Below, in pieces: positions 1-9,460 of a DNA stretch of 64,000 bases. The DNA comes from Aporhodopirellula aestuarii (GTDB lineage Bacteria > Planctomycetota > Planctomycetia > Pirellulales > Pirellulaceae). Under the pieces are notes generated by a model. That model was not told where the DNA came from and did no database searches. It saw only the letters and a program-made list of their open reading frames with translations. Location: the NCBI RefSeq assembly GCF_023701485.1, contig NZ_JAMQBK010000059.1, positions 1-64,000 of the forward strand, written 5' to 3'. Numbering within the stretch: position 1 is the stretch's first letter; every line of letters begins with the position of its first letter. Both the position numbers and the translations under genes were made by a program.

Positions 1-249
1 CTGTTCTGCATCGCCAAATACGGTCTCTTTCGCCGTTAAGTCGATCGACTGCGCCGTTACGGACCGCCCCGCCGCCCCCCGAATAGCGAGGAATTACCGC
101 TCGTACCGATTACGCCGATTCCCTGGTTGCATCGGTTGGCGAACGGGTGACCGCCTTGGGATTTGTTGCGTTGCGATACCGCGGAATGCGTCGATACCAA
201 ACAACGGTACTCCGACCGCAGATCGGGATGACATCTCCAAGGATCAATC

Positions 250-951
250 ATGAAACGTTCGCTTTCCGTCGTTCTCGCCATCATTGCCACCGCATGCGGT
301 GCACCCGCCGCCCGAGCAGACCTTGATTCATTACTCGGAGACTGGGCGGAAGCAGCATCCCATGATTCGGATAACTACGATTCGGGCAACTACACGACCG
401 AAGGCTTCACGCTCGCGCCGGCGAGCGCCGGCCTCGCCGAGGAAGATATCAGCGGAAAGCCAAGCAAGGACAAGACGCTCACGTCCAACCATGCCGATGT
501 GGTGCATGACCTCGACAGCGAAGTGGCGGTTGCCGATACGTATGAAGCCATCACGCCGACGATCAACCCCTACTACACCCCCTCGTCCGAAGACTGCGGA
601 TGCGACTCGGGCCAAGCCAAGAAGAAGTTCTCGTGCGGTTGCGGTGGGGGAGGCGAAATGATCCCTTGCAACCAATCATGCCACTGCAAGGGACTCAGTG
701 AGTGCCGACCTCACCAACGTCCGGCATTGCCACCACCGAGCAGCCTGCTGCAAATGTTCCGCAGCAAGAATTCGTACTCGACGATATGGTCTGGCTACGC
801 CGAAGAGACTCGCTCACGCTGCCGCAACACCAGCCCGCACGTTCTCGGTACCTGGCGCACGTGTGACGAAGGCGGATTGCTCGAACCTGGTTGCAACACG
901 TGCGAGGCGGCCACGCCCTGCGATACATGCGAATCCGGGTGCGACCAGTAG
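250..951 (+). CDS. Cys-rich exported protein of unknown function
   Basis: This 233-aa protein begins with a basic stretch (MKRSLS) and a hydrophobic core ending in AARA|D, so it should be exported by Sec; a weak lipobox-like ATAC at residues 13-16 makes a lipoprotein a less likely alternative. The mature part is acidic up to about residue 110. After that come clustered cysteines (CGCDSG, SCGCGGGG, CNQSCHCKG) and a C-terminal run of CxxC-like pairs (CNTC, CDTC, CESGC). I do not recognise a family. The Cys pattern suggests disulfide cross-linking or metal binding outside the cytoplasm, as in planctomycete cell-wall-type proteins, but that is inference. AAGGATC lies 8 nt before the ATG. The gene converges with the cyclophilin gene, with 3 nt between the stop codons. 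Confidence 0.75.
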   Translation: MKRSLSVVLAIIATACGAPAARADLDSLLGDWAEAASHDSDNYDSGNYTTEGFTLAPASAGLAEEDISGKPSKDKTLTSNHADVVHDLDSEVAVADTYEAITPTINPYYTPSSEDCGCDSGQAKKKFSCGCGGGGEMIPCNQSCHCKGLSECRPHQRPALPPPSSLLQMFRSKNSYSTIWSGYAEETRSRCRNTSPHVLGTWRTCDEGGLLEPGCNTCEAATPCDTCESGCDQ

Positions 952-954
952 GGC

Positions 955-1386
955 CTACTCTTCGGTCACACGGACCGTGGTCATCTCGTCGCCCTTTTGA
1001 ATCGAATCGACGACGTCTTGACCTTCAATGACTTTACCGAACACGGTGTGCCGGTCATCGAGATGCGGCGTGGCTACGTGCGTGATGAAGAATTGGGAAC
1101 CGTTGGTGTTCGGACCGGCATTGGCCATCGAAAGTACGCCAGGGCCGTCGTGACGAAGCGAAGCGTCAAACTCATCTTCGAACTTGTAGCCTGGCCCCCC
1201 GGTGCCGGTTCCCAACGGGCAACCGCCTTGGATCATGAAGTCAGCAATCACACGGTGAAACGTCAGCCCGTCGTAGAACTTCTTTTCGCAAAGCGTTTCG
1301 AAGTTACCGACCGTTTTGGGGGCTTTGTCTTCGAACAGTTCGACTTTGATCGTACCGCGGTTGGTTTCGAAGGTTGCAACTTTCAT
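955..1386 (-). CDS. Peptidyl-prolyl cis-trans isomerase, cyclophilin type
   Basis: Cyclophilins isomerise X-Pro peptide bonds during folding. The 143-aa product carries the family signature in order: [13 protein letters not shown] (catalytic Arg and the Phe/Gln pocket), [29 protein letters not shown] and the loop [13 protein letters not shown] start it at the ATG before [10 protein letters not shown] because the homologous region begins there; an open frame extends 55 codons further upstream but does not look like cyclophilin. There is no signal peptide, so a cytoplasmic enzyme is likely. It lies downstream of the membrane-protein gene on the same strand, 185 nt away, and converges with the Cys-rich protein gene. 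Confidence 0.93.
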   Translation of the reverse strand: MKVATFETNRGTIKVELFEDKAPKTVGNFETLCEKKFYDGLTFHRVIADFMIQGGCPLGTGTGGPGYKFEDEFDASLRHDGPGVLSMANAGPNTNGSQFFITHVATPHLDDRHTVFGKVIEGQDVVDSIQKGDEMTTVRVTEE

Positions 1387-1571
1387 CGTGGTTTTTCGTT
1401 GTGCAAGTGTGTTGGGGAAGATGCTCAATCTAGCAGGCGGGACCATACCGGACTCAACGCGCCGGATCAATGATGCCGCCGCGTCTGCCACCCTCACCTC
1501 ACCAACGCAGCGAGGTGAAATACGAACTTTCGCAAACGCCGAGCGGCTCACCAGCGGTCTTCGATCGCCCG

Positions 1572-2186
1572 TTAGTCGAGGTCGAGCTCCGATTCGAGCT
1601 CACGGATTTCCAATTCTGTCGGGTCGAGCGTCTCATCACTTGCCGCATCTGTCGCCGCAGCCCCCGCGGTTGCCTCTTGGTCGTCGTCTGCCGAATCGGG
1701 TGACGGCACAACCGTCGTGGAACCGACCCGATTATCCAAACTGATCGGCTTGCGACTGCCATCGGGCATGACGAGGAACACCTTCTGCAGCTCGCCGGCG
1801 TTGGTCATTTTGACGGAAACCTGAAAGTCCCTCTGCTCTGCTTTCCCATCAAGGATCATGAAGTCCGGGTTGGATTTGCCTTCATCGACGGTCGCAAACA
1901 CGTTCATGCTCAGCGACTCAATGTTGCCAACCTCACTCCGCAAATCGGCCAACTGATTCAATTCTCCTCGGACGGGCTCGAAAATCGACGAGCCATAATT
2001 TTGAACCAGGTACAACCCGACACCGCAGCACACGATCAGGCTAAACAACCCGCCGCCGATTACGATGCCGGCAATCCACAAACAAGTGCGGCGATTCTTT
2101 TTAGGAGCGGCCACGCCCGGTTCGTTCCCGGCGACTCCGACACCGTCTGTGTGGTTTCCGGACTTCAGAGGGTCGTTGGACATCAT
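1572..2186 (-). CDS. Single-span membrane protein, unknown function
   Basis: The 204-aa protein has a polar N-terminus (about 35 residues, ending in the basic PKKNRR), one hydrophobic segment of about 25 residues ([19 protein letters not shown]) and then a soluble domain with the pattern [20 protein letters not shown] and a very acidic C-terminal tail rich in Glu and Asp. The layout suggests an N-in membrane anchor with an exported domain. I do not recognise the domain. It contains a beta-strand-rich part around [21 protein letters not shown]. Two ATG codons in tandem open the frame, so the exact start could be one codon later. It could share a transcript with the downstream cyclophilin gene. 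Confidence 0.65.
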   Translation of the reverse strand: MMSNDPLKSGNHTDGVGVAGNEPGVAAPKKNRRTCLWIAGIVIGGGLFSLIVCCGVGLYLVQNYGSSIFEPVRGELNQLADLRSEVGNIESLSMNVFATVDEGKSNPDFMILDGKAEQRDFQVSVKMTNAGELQKVFLVMPDGSRKPISLDNRVGSTTVVPSPDSADDDQEATAGAAATDAASDETLDPTELEIRELESELDLD

Positions 2187-2756
2187 CGCCCGTTAATCCA
2201 TTTAGGGGGTAACAAAGGGCAACAAACCTCAGCAACGATCTCGAGCGAAGTCGACACGGCGACGTGGGTTGGTTCCCGCAAAACGCAGCATTTTAGCGAA
2301 GTGGGGTCAGAGGCGGGAGTCGGCACGCACCCACACCATTCATTTGCGTCATTTTGTCTCACCTCAGCCCAATTTTTTGGCACGGGCTCCGATCCTTGCC
2401 CGCGGCGGCATGAAAACCATTGAGGAGAGTTCCCCTCCCCAAAGAGCTTACAGCGGGTTTTCGCCCCCCAAACCATCCGCCCAATTGCCCGACGACGAGA
2501 GGTGAATCGGGTGAAATTCGCGGCAAATTCATGGTCCCACCGAAACCGATTTCAATTTCACCACTGGAGCGCGAGAGGAATTCGGCTATTTTATGGAGTG
2601 TCACGATGAACAGCTAAAAAGCTCGCTTCGTCGCATGGGCAGAACACACACACGCGTGCGGTTGGGTAGACCGTTTTTTGTCCGAAGTTTCATTTTCAGG
2701 CCACGGCGTTTCAGAACGATTCGCAGGCCTCTACTAGTCTGAGGAGACTCCCGTAG
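2187..2756. other. Gene-free stretch between divergent genes
   Basis: I see no credible gene here: the short frames in this stretch are proline- and arginine-rich with no recognisable motifs. It separates the membrane-protein gene (minus) from the glutamine synthetase gene (plus) and must hold both promoters. A ribosome-binding site GAGGAG sits about 12 nt before the glnII ATG. A TGGCAC...TTGC pair near 2384 looks like a sigma-54 promoter, but the spacing is too long. Confidence 0.5.
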
Positions 2757-3782
2757 ATGACTAAGTGCAAGTTGGAGTACATCTGGCTCGACGGCTACCA
2801 GCCGACCCAGAGCATGCGTAGCAAAACCAGAATTGTCGAAGATTTCAGCGGCAATTTTGAAGACGCACCCCAGTGGTCGTTCGATGGTTCGTCGACCCAA
2901 CAAGCCCCCGGCGGTGCTAGCGATTGCTTGCTCAAACCAGTTTTTTGCTGCCCCGATCCTGATCGCTCCGGCACGGGTTTCCTCGTGATGTGCGAAGTGC
3001 TCAACGCTGACGGCACGCCACACCGCAGCAACGGCCGCGCAACGATCAAAGACGAAGACGATGATTTCTGGTTCGGTTTCGAGCAGGAATACACGATCTT
3101 CGATCCTCAAACCAACCGCCCAATCGGCTTCCCAGCCGAAGGCTTCCCAGCCCCTCAAGGCCCTTACTACTGCAGCGTCGGCGCAGGCAAAGCTGTTGGA
3201 CGTGAAATCGTCGAAGAGCACCTCGAACTCTGCTTGGAAGCCGGCCTGAACGTCGAAGGCATCAACGCCGAAGTCATGATGGGCCAGTGGGAATTCCAAA
3301 TCTTCGCCAAGGGCGCTTGCCGCGCCGGTGACGAAGTCTGGGTTGCCCGCTACTTGCTCGACCGCACCGCTGAAAAATACGGCATGGTCATCAACTATCA
3401 CTGCAAACCAGTCAAAGGCGACTGGAACGGCAGCGGCATGCACGCCAACTTCTCCAACACGCTCCTGCGAACCTGCGGCAGCAAAGAAGTCTACGAAGCG
3501 GTCTGCCAAGCGTTCGAACCACGTATCGCCGAGCACATCGACGTTTACGGTGCCGACAACGATCAACGCCTGACCGGTCTGCACGAAACTCAATCGATCG
3601 ACAAGTTCAGCTACGGCATCTCCGACCGTGGGGCTTCGATCCGGATTCCGATCTTCACCGTCGAGCACGGCTGGAAGGGATGGCTCGAAGATCGTCGCCC
3701 AGCGTCCAACGCCGACCCATACATGGTCGCCAGCGCGATTATCGCAACGGTTCGCACGGCAAAGATCCCTGCCAACGTCTAA
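2757..3782 (+). CDS. glnII: Glutamine synthetase, type II (eukaryote-like)
   Basis: This enzyme makes glutamine from glutamate, ammonia and ATP and is a main entry point for ammonium. The 341-aa length matches the short type II enzymes (about 330-370 aa) rather than type I (about 470) or type III (about 700). Visible signatures are the N-terminal EYIWLDGYQ and WSFDGSSTQQA, FGFEQEYTIFD (metal-binding Glu), the GPYYCSVG loop, NGSGMHANFS (ATP/glutamate binding) and a C-terminal NADPYMVASAI. Type II enzymes are known from eukaryotes, rhizobia and actinomycetes and are not controlled by adenylylation. GlnD and PII are encoded 16-20 kb away. A strong terminator follows at 3813. Confidence 0.95.
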   Translation: MTKCKLEYIWLDGYQPTQSMRSKTRIVEDFSGNFEDAPQWSFDGSSTQQAPGGASDCLLKPVFCCPDPDRSGTGFLVMCEVLNADGTPHRSNGRATIKDEDDDFWFGFEQEYTIFDPQTNRPIGFPAEGFPAPQGPYYCSVGAGKAVGREIVEEHLELCLEAGLNVEGINAEVMMGQWEFQIFAKGACRAGDEVWVARYLLDRTAEKYGMVINYHCKPVKGDWNGSGMHANFSNTLLRTCGSKEVYEAVCQAFEPRIAEHIDVYGADNDQRLTGLHETQSIDKFSYGISDRGASIRIPIFTVEHGWKGWLEDRRPASNADPYMVASAIIATVRTAKIPANV

Positions 3783-3812
3783 TCTTCGCTGACAATAGCG
3801 AAACTCGAACCG

Positions 3813-3849
3813 AAGCCCGGATTGCCTTATGGCGGTCCGGGCTTTTTTT
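3813..3849 (+). terminator. Rho-independent terminator after glnII
   Basis: The stem AAGCCCGGA / TCCGGGCTT is perfect over 9 bp, has a 12-nt loop and is followed by a run of seven T, 31 nt after the glnII stop. Confidence 0.92.
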
Positions 3850-3940
3850 CGTTGACGCACTAGATAATCACCAACCGAACCCAGACCGTGCCCAACAGAC
3901 TGCACGACCCCACACCATTCCCTCAGCAACGCTGTTCATC

Positions 3941-4291
3941 ATGGACGAACTTTTCCGCGACAACCTCCTATCAGCGATCGTCAACTCCGCTGACGAAGAA
4001 ACCGTCCAAACAATCCAACACGGACACGGCGTACGCATCGAGCGGATCGTTTCAACGGGACAGTCCAGCCCACCGGGATTCTGGTACGACCAAGACGAAC
4101 ACGAATGGGTCGCGTTGATCTCAGGAGAAGCCAAACTACGCTTCGAAGATGATGACACGATCCTCCATCTCAGAAGCGGTGATCATGTCATGATCAACGC
4201 ACACCGACGGCACCGTGTGGAATGGACAGCCACGGAAACACTCACCGTTTGGATTGCGGTGTTCTACAAAAATAGGCCAGGCGAAACCTGA
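3941..4291 (+). CDS. Small cupin-domain protein
   Basis: The 116-aa protein is a single-domain cupin. Motif 1 appears as DEHEWVALISGEAKLRFED, with the metal-type His and Glu, and motif 2 as GDHVMINAHRRHRV. Cupins of this size bind a metal or a small ligand, and their substrates cannot be read from sequence alone. I use the ATG before DELFRDNL because the frame upstream runs through the glnII terminator and has no domain. It converges with the glycogen debranching gene, leaving 87 nt between the stop codons. There is no signal peptide, so it is probably cytoplasmic. Confidence 0.82.
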   Translation: MDELFRDNLLSAIVNSADEETVQTIQHGHGVRIERIVSTGQSSPPGFWYDQDEHEWVALISGEAKLRFEDDDTILHLRSGDHVMINAHRRHRVEWTATETLTVWIAVFYKNRPGET

Positions 4292-4378
4292 CCTATCCGA
4301 CAAATCAATGCGATGTTCGTTGCGACGCGTCGACGGAGCGTGAACGGACTCCATCGACGACCAACAGGGCGACCGACG

Positions 4379-6469
4379 CTAGCTCAACGAGGCGTTGCAA
4401 ACGAAAATCTTCAGCGAATGCCGCCCGACCTCGATGATACGATTGCTCGGAGCAACGGGGCCGTCGACTTCGGGATAGATATCATTCGGCGACGGGGCCG
4501 ACGTATCAACGAACAGATTCCAAATCGCGCCGCGGCCGATGGAAGGCAATTCGAACTCGAGGTTGTCGCCCGTGCTGTTGAACATCATCACCAAGTCACG
4601 ACCAAGACCTTCGGGATCGTCCAAACGACTCGGTGCGGCAATGTACGCGGTCATCGCCAAGGCACCTTGATCCCAGTGCAGCGGACTGCCGTCGGCACCG
4701 TACCAGGACACGTCAGGAATCTTTCGACCGTCAACGGGACGACCGGTCAGGTATTCCTTACGACGGATCGTTGGCTGGTTCTTACGGAATTGAATCAACC
4801 CACTGACGAAACGCATCAAGTCAGCGTTCTTGTCAACGAGCCTCCAATCGAACCATGAGATGTCGTTGTCTTGGCAATACGCATTGTTGTTGCCCTTTTG
4901 CGTTCGACGAACCTCGTCACCGCTGACGATCATCGGAACCCCTTGGCTGACCAACAACGTCGCCAACATGTTTCGAACTTGCTGGCCGCGAATCGTCGAG
5001 ATGCATTTCTTGCGAGTCGGACCCTCCACACCATAGTTATCACTGATGTTGTGGTTGTCGCCGTCGTTGTTGTTTTCGCCGTTGGCGTCGTTGTGCTTGT
5101 CCTTGTACGAAACCAAATCGTTCATCGTGAAGCCGTCGTGGCTGGTGATGAAGTTAATGCTGCAGAACGGAGGCCGTCCGGCATGTTCGTAGAGGTCACT
5201 GCTGCCCGCCAAACGGGTCGCCAAAGGCCCCAGCGTACCGCCGTCACCACGCCAAAAACCGCGTGCATCGTCACGGTACCGCCCGTTCCATTCCGCCCAA
5301 CGGTGGTTGCCGAAACTGCCGACCTGATAGGCGCCGGCGGCATCCCACGCTTCAGCGATGATCTTCGTGTCGGCGAGCATCGGATCTTCGGCGATCAATT
5401 CGACCATCGGTGGGTTGGGCACCAGATTACCGGACCGGTCACGACTCAAAATACTCGCCAAATCGAAACGGAAACCGTCGATGTGATAGTTGTGCACCCA
5501 GTGACGCAGACAATGGAAAATCATCTCACGGACAACGGGGTGGTTGCCATTGATCGTGTTACCGCAACCGCTGTAGTTACAGTAATGCTGACCTTCACTG
5601 AGGATGTAATAGACTTGATTTTCGAGACCCTTGAACGAGAGCGTCGGACCGTTCTCGTTGCCTTCGCAGGTGTGGTTGAAGACGACGTCGAGAATCACTT
5701 CGATGCCTGCCGCGTGAAGCGCCTTGACCATCTGCTTGAATTCAACCACCTGCGCCCCCGGGGCGCTACTATGGGCGTACCCACGGTGCGGCGCAAAGAA
5801 CGCCATCGGGTCGTAACCCCAATAGTTGGGGCGGGTAATTTTCTTGCCGTGTGGATCACGGATCGGGAACTCGTGCACCGGCATCAGTTCCACGGCGGTG
5901 ATGCCGAGCGATTTCAGATAAGGGATCTTCTCGATCACGCCGAGGTAGCTGCCGCCGGCCTTGACCTTCGCCGTCCGACTCTTGGTGAAACCTCGCACGT
6001 GCATTTCATAGATCACCGTCTCGCTCATGTCGCGACGCAGGTGACGGTCACCTTCCCAATCAAACGAGTGATCAACGACCACACACTTGGGCGGGCGCAC
6101 GAGGCCATCCTTTCCGGTCTGGTACGTGCCCGCGAGCGCCTGAGCATAGGGGTCGATCAAACGCGCTGACGCGTCAAAACGGTGCCCGTTTTCGGGTTCC
6201 CAGGGTCCCGAGGCTTGGAAGTGATAAAGCTGCCCCGGTTCGAGCCCAGGAACATTTAAACTCCAGATATCACCCCAACGATCTGTATCGCGGTCGAAGT
6301 CGATGACCTGCGCAGGCTCTCGATCGTTGACTTTGTTGTAGAGCAACAATCGCATCTCCGTCGCCGAGCGGCTGAAAACCGAAAACTGAGTTCCGGTTGC
6401 CGATGGCGTGGCGCCGAAGGGAAGCGCGTAGGCAAATTGAAGGTCGGGGCACGGTTGTCGCATCAGCAT
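4379..6469 (-). CDS. glgX: Glycogen debranching enzyme (GlgX/isoamylase, GH13)
   Basis: GlgX removes alpha-1,6 branches from limit dextrins during glycogen breakdown. The 696-aa product has an N-terminal CBM48-type sandwich (about residues 1-150, PFGATPSATGTQFSVFS) and a GH13 barrel with VIYEMHVRGFTKS, ILDVVFNHTCEG, the nucleophile strand GFRFDLAS, the acid/base strand IIAEAWDA and FITSHDGFTMNDL. The SVxxGD and WFDW segments near the end are typical of isoamylases. I place the start at the ATG at 6469 because AAGGAG (complement of 6480-6485) lies 10 nt before it; another in-frame ATG at 6496 would add nine residues and leave the ribosome site inside the gene. It stands alone on the minus strand. 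Confidence 0.95.
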   Translation of the reverse strand: MLMRQPCPDLQFAYALPFGATPSATGTQFSVFSRSATEMRLLLYNKVNDREPAQVIDFDRDTDRWGDIWSLNVPGLEPGQLYHFQASGPWEPENGHRFDASARLIDPYAQALAGTYQTGKDGLVRPPKCVVVDHSFDWEGDRHLRRDMSETVIYEMHVRGFTKSRTAKVKAGGSYLGVIEKIPYLKSLGITAVELMPVHEFPIRDPHGKKITRPNYWGYDPMAFFAPHRGYAHSSAPGAQVVEFKQMVKALHAAGIEVILDVVFNHTCEGNENGPTLSFKGLENQVYYILSEGQHYCNYSGCGNTINGNHPVVREMIFHCLRHWVHNYHIDGFRFDLASILSRDRSGNLVPNPPMVELIAEDPMLADTKIIAEAWDAAGAYQVGSFGNHRWAEWNGRYRDDARGFWRGDGGTLGPLATRLAGSSDLYEHAGRPPFCSINFITSHDGFTMNDLVSYKDKHNDANGENNNDGDNHNISDNYGVEGPTRKKCISTIRGQQVRNMLATLLVSQGVPMIVSGDEVRRTQKGNNNAYCQDNDISWFDWRLVDKNADLMRFVSGLIQFRKNQPTIRRKEYLTGRPVDGRKIPDVSWYGADGSPLHWDQGALAMTAYIAAPSRLDDPEGLGRDLVMMFNSTGDNLEFELPSIGRGAIWNLFVDTSAPSPNDIYPEVDGPVAPSNRIIEVGRHSLKIFVCNASLS

Positions 6470-7239
6470 TGAAAGATCGCTCCTTGAGTCATTCATTCAA
6501 GACAACTTGCATCAACCAGATTGCAGACGATTTCTCAATCGTCGACAACGATTTACCGCTGTTGTCCTGTTGGGTTCCGGTGTCAGTTAAACCCTACCAC
6601 CAAGCTTGGCGCCGCGCTGCCAAATCTCAAAACCGGGCCTTGAAATCCACACCTAGCCGGCACTTGCGTGCTAGTGGGGCAATCGGTTAGTTCCAGGCAA
6701 GGCGTGAGAGGGATTACGAATAAAACTCTCGTGCCAAAACTGCGGGGCAATCTCGACCATCACAGTACTGCGAAGGGCGGACCGGGCGGGTGATTGAGGA
6801 ACCCGTTGAGACGATAAGAATCATCTCAATGGACTCGAATTCGATCTCCTTTGAAGGAAGTGAAACGTCTTAAGCTGCATCATACTAGCGTTACGATCGT
6901 CTGGGACAGACAGCGAATCGGATTGCATGGGTTAGGAAAAGCGTTATGGCCCCTTAAGCCCCCCTAGCGGCGGCATCACGGACTCAGGCGTTCCCCACAT
7001 TTTGGATATTCTTTCCCAAACATTGCTCTCTGAACCATTTAGAACCGATCGGCTGTACACCCATGGGTGGAAAATGGTCCTCCAATGAGTTCGGACGTGG
7101 GGGCGTTTTCGAGCGGTCACTCGCCTAGAATTCGGGGAGTTCACCGATATCCACACCCGCTTCAGTGAACAAATATCAACTCGAACAATCCATCTCGTTC
7201 GCAAACCAATCTTTTCGCAAATCACGTACCGGAGTGGCG
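6470..7239. other. Gene-free stretch between glgX and ligA
   Basis: About 770 nt separate two divergent genes, and I see no gene. It holds an inverted repeat at 6806-6829 and a weaker hairpin near 6653-6675 (CTAGC...GCTAG). A TAGAAT hexamer at 7125-7130 could be a -10 element for ligA, but I see no matching -35. Confidence 0.5.
6806..6829. promoter_or_regulatory. Inverted repeat, possible operator
   Basis: Arms TTGAGACGAT and ATCATCTCAA pair with a single mismatch across a 4-nt loop. There is no T run, and it lies mid-way between divergent glgX and ligA, so an operator is more likely than a terminator. Confidence 0.35.
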
Positions 7240-9324
7240 ATGGCGGCTGCAGACCCCCAACAACGAATTAACGAACTCGCCCAACAGATCCGACACCACG
7301 ACCGGCTGTACTACCAGGAGGCCGCGCCTGAAATCACGGACCTGCAGTATGACCAATTGATGGACGAGCTAGTCCGTCTCGAGAAGGAGCACCCGAAGTT
7401 CGCGTCGCCTGACTCGCCCACCCAACGTGTCGGTGGCGATGTCGTGGACCATTTGGTCCAGGTGCCCCACAAAGTCCCGATGCTGTCGATCGACAACACG
7501 TACAGTCGCGAGGAACTCAAGGCGGCGATGCTACGGATCGAGAAATCGCTCGAAGGATCACTTGAGGAAAACGAACAAGTTCATTGGGTGATGGAGTACA
7601 AAATCGATGGAGTCGCCGGATCGATCCGTTACGAAAACGGGCGACTCGCTCTCGCGCTGACCCGAGGCAACGGCGTCGTCGGCGATGACATCACGCATAA
7701 TGTCAAAACGATTCGCGACCTGCCGCTGACGCTGCACTGCGAAAACCCTCCAGCGGTCGCGGAACTGCGCGGTGAAATCTACATGACCGAAGCGGACCTG
7801 GCGGATCTCAACGTGAGACAGGCCGCCGCCGGTGCCGAACCCTACAAAAACACCCGCAACGTGACCGCAGGCACGATCCGCTTGCTCGACCCCAAAATCG
7901 CTGCCGAGCGAAAACTACGATTCTTCTGCCACGGAAACGGCGAACTCGAAGGCGTCCAGGCAACCGATCACATGTCGTTTCTCAAGTGGGTCAGTTCGGT
8001 CGGCGTTCCCTGCACACCTGACGCCACGCCGCTGCGTTCGATCGACGAGGCACTCGAAGCGGTCGCCAAACTCGAAGTGGAAATGCCTGACCTGCCGTTT
8101 GAAGTCGACGGCATTGTGTTCAAGGTCGACTCGTATTCCCAACGTGAAAAACTCGGTATTCGCAGCAAGAGCCCGCGGTGGGTCATCGCGTACAAGTTCG
8201 AACGCTATGAAGCCACCACAAAACTCGAGGCGATCGAGGTGCAAGTCGGCAAAGCGGGCACGATCACACCGGTCGCCTATCTTTCGCCCGTGGAAATCGC
8301 GGGCACCACGGTCTCGCGAGCCTCGCTGCACAACGTCGACGAAATCGAGCGTCTCGACGTGCGGGTCGGCGACCTCGTTGTGGTGGAAAAAGCTGGCAAA
8401 ATCATTCCCAAGGTCGTCCGCGTGGAAAAACACGCCAGGACCACCGAATTGCCCCGGTTCGAATTTCCGACCGAATGCCCCGAGTGCGGCGAACCGCTGA
8501 CGCGAGATGAGGGTGGCGTCTACATCCGCTGCACCAACCCACAATGCCCCGCCCAATTACGCCAACGCTTGGTTTACTTCGGCAGTCGCGCGGGAATGGA
8601 CATTGACGGACTCGGCGAAGAAGTTGTCGACCTGTTACTGCAAAAACAACTCGTCCGCTCGTTTGCCGATCTCTATCGACTCGACGTCGACACCCTGGCC
8701 GATTTGACTTGGCCGCGACAACGCAAAGGGAAAGGCGACGAAATGATCGACGTCCAATTCGGCCGCAAGAACGCGGAGAACCTAGTCGCCGGGATCGAAG
8801 CCAGTCGAACTCGCGGGCTGGCTAAACTTCTGTCCTCGATCAGCATCCGACACGTCGGCCCCCGCGTAGCAAAATTGATCACGGCCAAGTTCTGGAACAT
8901 TGAACTACTGAAGCAAGCCACCGCGGAAGAGATCGCTTCGATCCACGAAATCGGTGACCGGATCGCCGAGAGTCTTGTCGGCTTCATTCAAAGCGAGACG
9001 GGAGAGCAAACACTCGCCGATCTGGAAGCGGTCGGCGTGGTGCTCGCCGAACCTGAACCGACGGAGACGGAGGTCGACGCCGAGGCATTGCCTTTGGCCG
9101 GTAAAAACATCGTCGCGACGGGAACGCTCGAACACTACACCCGGGATGAAATCAAAGCGAGGATCGAGGCCCTCGGCGGCCGCGCCGCCGGTAGCGTCAG
9201 CAAGAAAACCGACTTTGTGATCGCGGGCGAGAAAGCCGGTAGCAAACGTGACAAGGCCGAGAGCCTCGGCGTCGAAATTCTGACCGAAGCCGAATTTCGG
9301 GAACGCTACGAAACGCACCCTTAG
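7240..9324 (+). CDS. ligA: NAD-dependent DNA ligase
   Basis: LigA seals nicks during replication and repair using NAD+. The 694-aa product shows all the domains in order: Ia (HDRLYYQEAAPEITDLQYD, the NMN-binding YY and D), the nucleotidyltransferase domain with the adenylated lysine in MEYKIDGVAGS (about residues 120-130), the OB fold, the zinc-finger cysteines (CPECGEPL, then CTNPQCPAQ), helix-hairpin-helix repeats and a C-terminal BRCT domain (LAGKNIVATGTLEHYTRDE). I chose the ATG at 7240, which has GGAG 5 nt before it; the upstream TTG frame adds 25 unrelated residues. The length fits the family (about 670-700 aa). Confidence 0.97.
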   Translation: MAAADPQQRINELAQQIRHHDRLYYQEAAPEITDLQYDQLMDELVRLEKEHPKFASPDSPTQRVGGDVVDHLVQVPHKVPMLSIDNTYSREELKAAMLRIEKSLEGSLEENEQVHWVMEYKIDGVAGSIRYENGRLALALTRGNGVVGDDITHNVKTIRDLPLTLHCENPPAVAELRGEIYMTEADLADLNVRQAAAGAEPYKNTRNVTAGTIRLLDPKIAAERKLRFFCHGNGELEGVQATDHMSFLKWVSSVGVPCTPDATPLRSIDEALEAVAKLEVEMPDLPFEVDGIVFKVDSYSQREKLGIRSKSPRWVIAYKFERYEATTKLEAIEVQVGKAGTITPVAYLSPVEIAGTTVSRASLHNVDEIERLDVRVGDLVVVEKAGKIIPKVVRVEKHARTTELPRFEFPTECPECGEPLTRDEGGVYIRCTNPQCPAQLRQRLVYFGSRAGMDIDGLGEEVVDLLLQKQLVRSFADLYRLDVDTLADLTWPRQRKGKGDEMIDVQFGRKNAENLVAGIEASRTRGLAKLLSSISIRHVGPRVAKLITAKFWNIELLKQATAEEIASIHEIGDRIAESLVGFIQSETGEQTLADLEAVGVVLAEPEPTETEVDAEALPLAGKNIVATGTLEHYTRDEIKARIEALGGRAAGSVSKKTDFVIAGEKAGSKRDKAESLGVEILTEAEFRERYETHP

Positions 9325-9460
9325 GGGGACGCAGGAGCCCTCGCTTTCTCGATGAGGCAACTCCCCCCGTCTTGGCAATTACCCAGTTTGCCGAAAAAAC
9401 CGCCTCTCGCTACACTCCCGTACAGATTTTGCCCGCCGCCTTATTAACGAGAACGGACGC

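Noticed and set aside
2379-2402. TGGCAC...TTGC, a possible sigma-54 promoter of glnII
   Set aside because: Twelve nucleotides separate the two blocks, but sigma-54 promoters need about five.
2601-3929. A 442-aa open frame on the minus strand, opposite glnII
   Set aside because: Antisense shadow; glutamine synthetase signatures lie on the plus strand.
4871-6169. A 432-aa open frame on the plus strand, inside glgX
   Set aside because: Antisense shadow of the debranching enzyme, His/Val/Arg-rich with no recognisable fold.
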